Shown in pieces: positions 61,605-64,000 of a stretch of DNA of 64,000 nt. How positions within the stretch are numbered: position 1 is the stretch's first letter; each line of letters starts with the position of its first letter. The DNA lies in the NCBI RefSeq assembly GCF_002000985.1, contig NZ_CP018822.1, positions 266,001-330,000 of the forward strand, given 5' to 3'. The notes under the pieces were generated by a model, which saw nothing but the letters and a program-made list of their open reading frames with translations, was not told the DNA's origin and made no database searches. Made by a program: the position numbers and the translations under genes. The DNA is from Streptococcus gallolyticus subsp. gallolyticus DSM 16831. GTDB lineage: Bacteria; Bacillota; Bacilli; Lactobacillales; Streptococcaceae.

Positions 61605-62381
61605 GTGGATGATGCTAAATGGGGAGTTGAAACAATTCAAGCAGCGGTTGTGTTGAACAATTTTGTTAAGAATGAAGAAGATTCCAATTACGAGTTGTTT
61701 TTATTGGAGTTTCTTAATCGTTCTAAATATTTTCAAGGGAAATCGAAGTATAATTTATATCAAAAGTCAGCCAAGGAAAGTAATGGAGAATGTGATGCCA
61801 TCTCTATTGAGTATAGTATAGATTTTAAGTTATTAGTTTCACCATCTTGTTGTAAAGCGTTGAGATTAACAAGTAATTCAATTAAAAAAACTACAATGGG
61901 TGTTGCTTATGGTAATGCAAGAACAAGAGAAAGTCAGAAAATGACTTGGCTTCATAATTTATTTAGAGATAAGAAATTAAATGATTTACTTTTGATACGT
62001 AACGAAGAAGAAAATATAAGTCCTGAAGATATGCATGACTATGATATTCTTAATACATTGAAAACAATGGAAACCCAAAAGAATTTATTATTATTTTTCC
62101 CATTTCGTTTTTATACTGATGAAGAAATAGCATTTGATAAAATGTTAAAGGTAATTAACAAGAATTTGCAGAATTGGTTTGGAACATTAGCAGAATATAG
62201 AGAATTGGTTGGTACAGATTTTGAGACATATATATTAACTGAATACAGCAATCACTTTTTGTTGTATTTGTTTTCTTCAAGTGGTTTTGAATTGTTAGAA
62301 GTTTTTGATGATTATGAACTACCTACTTATCAAAAGTTATTAGATTATGCGAAGCCACTAAGACATATTCGATTAGATTAA
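61605..62381 (+). CDS. IME cargo protein of unknown function, 258 aa
   Basis: A GTG-started gene (GAGGT 11 bases upstream) transcribed opposite to the other IME genes. The product is soluble, with no motif that I can name; features are EDSNYELFLLEFLNRSKYF near 27-45, a Cys pair in VSPSCCKALRL, an acidic middle (ISPEDMHDYDILNTL) and an aromatic C-terminal half. Divergent, isolated genes at this place in IMEs are often cargo such as defence genes, but I have no direct evidence. A terminator follows it. Confidence 0.6.
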   Translation: MDDAKWGVETIQAAVVLNNFVKNEEDSNYELFLLEFLNRSKYFQGKSKYNLYQKSAKESNGECDAISIEYSIDFKLLVSPSCCKALRLTSNSIKKTTMGVAYGNARTRESQKMTWLHNLFRDKKLNDLLLIRNEEENISPEDMHDYDILNTLKTMETQKNLLLFFPFRFYTDEEIAFDKMLKVINKNLQNWFGTLAEYRELVGTDFETYILTEYSNHFLLYLFSSSGFELLEVFDDYELPTYQKLLDYAKPLRHIRLD

Positions 62382-62438
62382 TGAAGATTGAAAAACAAGT
62401 ACCGAATTACTTTATATGCTTTATCTTTCAAATAAAAA

Positions 62439-62468
62439 GCACCCTAGCATACTGCTAGAGTGCCTTTT
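62439..62468 (+). terminator. Terminator after the cargo gene
   Basis: GCACcCTAGCA-tac-TGCTAGaGTGC (62439-62463), one mismatch, then CTTTTG. Confidence 0.8.
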
Positions 62469-62498
62469 GAATATCCAAATTTCTAATTTTATTTCACA

Positions 62499-62522
62499 AA
62501 AAATGTAGTCAAAAATGTAGTC
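62499..62522. repeat. Tandem AAAAATGTAGTC repeat
   Basis: Two adjacent copies of AAAAATGTAGTC (62499-62510, 62511-62522). Similar short direct repeats occur at the ends of integrase genes and att regions, so this may mark the end of another integrative element. Confidence 0.5.
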
Positions 62523-62650
62523 ATTTGGTTGATTTTCAATGCAATATACTGAAATTCAAAAAATCAATAATCGCATAAAACCAAGGTTTCTACCGCCTAT
62601 TGACGTGTAGTGAATCCCTATTTCACCTCAGCACTTATTAAGTATTATGC
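62523..62650. other. Short gap with no recognised feature
   Basis: Nothing coding seen. It separates the repeat from the decayed Fic-type genes. Confidence 0.4.
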
Positions 62651-63168
62651 TCTATAATTCTTTTAATATTTTATCAAACATTTCTTTCAAAGTCTCCATA
62701 GACTGTTCTGTCCATATAAAGGTTGTAAACTTCCTCATCTTATTCCGCTCAAGCATAGACATTCTGAAATAAATAGTTGTGAATAGCTAAAATATCACTA
62801 ATAGAATTCAATGGTTTTTAAATGCAAGCCTGTAAACCTTCTAGCAACGAATGAGTGCTCATTTCGATAGGCTTCATCAATAATAATACTTATAATATTT
62901 GTTTGTTGATTAAGACTGTAGAATTCGGATAGGTATATTGGTGATTAGGGTCAATGTACTCATAGCCTTCGTATTGATTTTTAACCAATATTCAATTCTT
63001 TTCGTCTATTGATAATATAAGTTTTTAAAACAATCACCTCTTGAACAGTAGGTTCATAATTTTCAATCGTTGATAATCCAATACATACCAGACAATATTA
63101 AAATCTGAAAAGCTATCAAAGGGAATCCCTAAAATTGTTAATCCTTCTTTATTTATATCAAGAGTCAT
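62650..63168 (-). pseudogene. Decayed Fic-type gene with small upstream partner
   Basis: From an ATG at 63168 with AAGGAGA upstream the frame reads MTLDINKEGLTILGIPFDSF and continues in a second frame as STIENYEPTVQEVIVLKTYI; this looks like a small antitoxin-type partner broken by one frameshift. Further on, frames encode YEGYEYIDPNHQYTYPN and SDILAIHNYLFQNVYA, the latter matching the N-terminal Fic-domain helix (IHxYLFxxVYxWAG). Many stops follow, and the HxFx(D/E)GN active site is absent. Confidence 0.55.
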
Positions 63169-63299
63169 AACACATCTCCTTGTATAATGCTATTATACCA
63201 TAAAATCGGTGTTTTCATATAAAGAGATGGGGGACCGTTATTAAAGTATGGATTTATGATAAAATAGGTTTATCATAAAAGAAATGATATAGGTGTAGC
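63169..63299. other. Upstream region of the last gene
   Basis: AT-rich gap between divergent genes; AGGTGTAGC precedes the last start codon. Confidence 0.35.
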
Positions 63300-64000
63300 A
63301 TGGAGTCATATATTACAGAAGAAAGTAGGATATGCAAAATGAGTTTTTTATGTGATTACGAGATAACAACTTTAGCTTCAGCTATTTATTCTATTACTTC
63401 ATGGTTTCCTAATAGAAGGTTTTTGGGAATCGTAGATAAGCTAAATAGAGATTTTATTAATAATGAAAGTAAAATTTTGGGGAAAATTAAAATTGATTCA
63501 TACGGTAAACTACTAGACTTCTATAAAAAAGTAATTGAGAATTATATACCCGAATACCCCAAAGAAAACTTCCCTATTGATACCGGAAGTGTAAGTTTTT
63601 ATTCGAATAATAGGTTCCATAAAGTATTTATAGGTAATGGCAATGAAGATACTTATGAAACTTTATTTATAACGGAATCTTTAGTACATGACTTTGAACA
63701 ATTTAAAGAAATTTGGTATGAAATTCTTAAATATGAAGATTTAATTATTTCATCGCTGAAGTCCTTTAAAAGTGAGTTTACGCAAGAAGAATTTGAATGT
63801 CCATCTGAAAAATATTATAATTTTATGTCTCAAAATTATAATATTTTTTATAATGATAAACTTGCTCAGTATTTTAAGACATTCAAAAGTAGCAATAGTG
63901 AGTTATATTCATTATTTACTCCTATCAATAACTTTCCAATATTTTTGCCGGTGATAAAGGATTGTTTCATAGAGAGAATGGAAAGAGAAATAGAGGAATC
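63300..64000 (+). CDS. Unknown protein, N-terminal 233 residues
   Basis: The frame from the ATG at 63300 is open to the window edge. The visible part starts MESYITEESRICKMSFLCDY and is rich in Phe, Tyr, Asn and Lys, without signal peptide, membrane helix or known motif. A run HDFEQFKEIWYEILKYEDLI near residues 138-157 is helical. Very low G+C suggests recent transfer. I cannot assign a family. Confidence 0.6.
   Translation, partial: MESYITEESRICKMSFLCDYEITTLASAIYSITSWFPNRRFLGIVDKLNRDFINNESKILGKIKIDSYGKLLDFYKKVIENYIPEYPKENFPIDTGSVSFYSNNRFHKVFIGNGNEDTYETLFITESLVHDFEQFKEIWYEILKYEDLIISSLKSFKSEFTQEEFECPSEKYYNFMSQNYNIFYNDKLAQYFKTFKSSNSELYSLFTPINNFPIFLPVIKDCFIERMEREIEE

Noticed and set aside
1..64000. 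tRNA or rRNA genes, used by many elements as integration sites
   Set aside because: None was recognised on either strand; the only att-like site seen is the rpsI 3' end.

Overview
The window reads as a low-GC streptococcal chromosome segment, almost entirely accessory DNA. The genus call rests on a 48-bp copy of the 3' end of rpsI matching the streptococcal S9 terminus, on sortase-type surface protein features, and on Tn916/ICESt3-type conjugation genes. No rRNA, tRNA or CRISPR array was seen.

Layout. (1) 1-12.3 kb: leftward conjugation module of a Tn916/ICESt3-superfamily ICE. In transcription order: DinJ/YafQ toxin-antitoxin, two small paralogues, two YdcP/DUF961 proteins, TcpA coupling ATPase, a GC-rich hairpin region that is the likely oriT, YefM/YoeB toxin-antitoxin, MobT relaxase, three accessory proteins, TcpC, TcpD, TcpE, VirB4 and the start of an Orf15/VirB6-like protein. 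(2) 12.2-13.5 kb: XRE repressor and ImmA-type peptidase facing away from the conjugation module, with overlapping divergent promoters. (3) 13.5-16.8 kb: small lipoprotein and membrane genes, an IS982-type remnant and a dinucleotide-binding oxidoreductase. (4) 16.8-28.1 kb: an IS graveyard (IS3 remnants, group II intron reverse transcriptase, IS1182, IS110, IS150-type, a decayed specificity subunit, a WYL-regulator stub) around one intact operon of two GT8 glycosyltransferases, a PlsC-like acyltransferase and a TetR regulator. A ~250-bp repeat sits on both sides of this block. (5) 28.1-33.6 kb: two loci pairing HXXEE-family membrane proteins with TetR regulators and small-molecule enzymes (alpha/beta hydrolase; SDR; nitroreductase). 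(6) 33.9-40.5 kb: orphan OmpR-type response regulator, a 1289-aa Cna_B-repeat LPXTG adhesin, and a decayed IS3 element. (7) 40.9-46.4 kb: YoaK-like membrane protein, a cysteine-less relative of disulfide oxidoreductases, oxalate decarboxylase, glycine-zipper protein, XRE and LysR regulators. (8) 46.5-55.2 kb: TetR/SCP2 pair, intact IS110 element, third HXXEE gene, TetR, a beta-rich small protein, a short-form oleate hydratase, and an MGT-type glycosyltransferase divergent from another TetR. (9) 55.75-62.5 kb: a second integrative element, an IME, abutting an rpsI 3' fragment: integrase, Xis, pMV158-type Rep, dso-like nick hairpin, membrane protein, FtsK/TcpA-like ATPase, an accessory protein, a regulator and a cargo gene. 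(10) 62.5-64 kb: decayed Fic-type genes and a partial unknown gene.

How it fits together: the rpsI fragment with non-rpsI DNA on its left suggests two integrative elements in tandem at one site. The cargo of the left element is dominated by TetR-controlled lipid and hydrophobic-compound genes (three HXXEE proteins, oleate hydratase, SCP2, SDR, hydrolase, glycosyltransferases, acyltransferase), which points to modification or detoxification of fatty acids or similar host lipids. That functional reading is inference. Several broken genes differ from an open frame by one base in an A-run, so raw-read support would matter before calling them all true pseudogenes.
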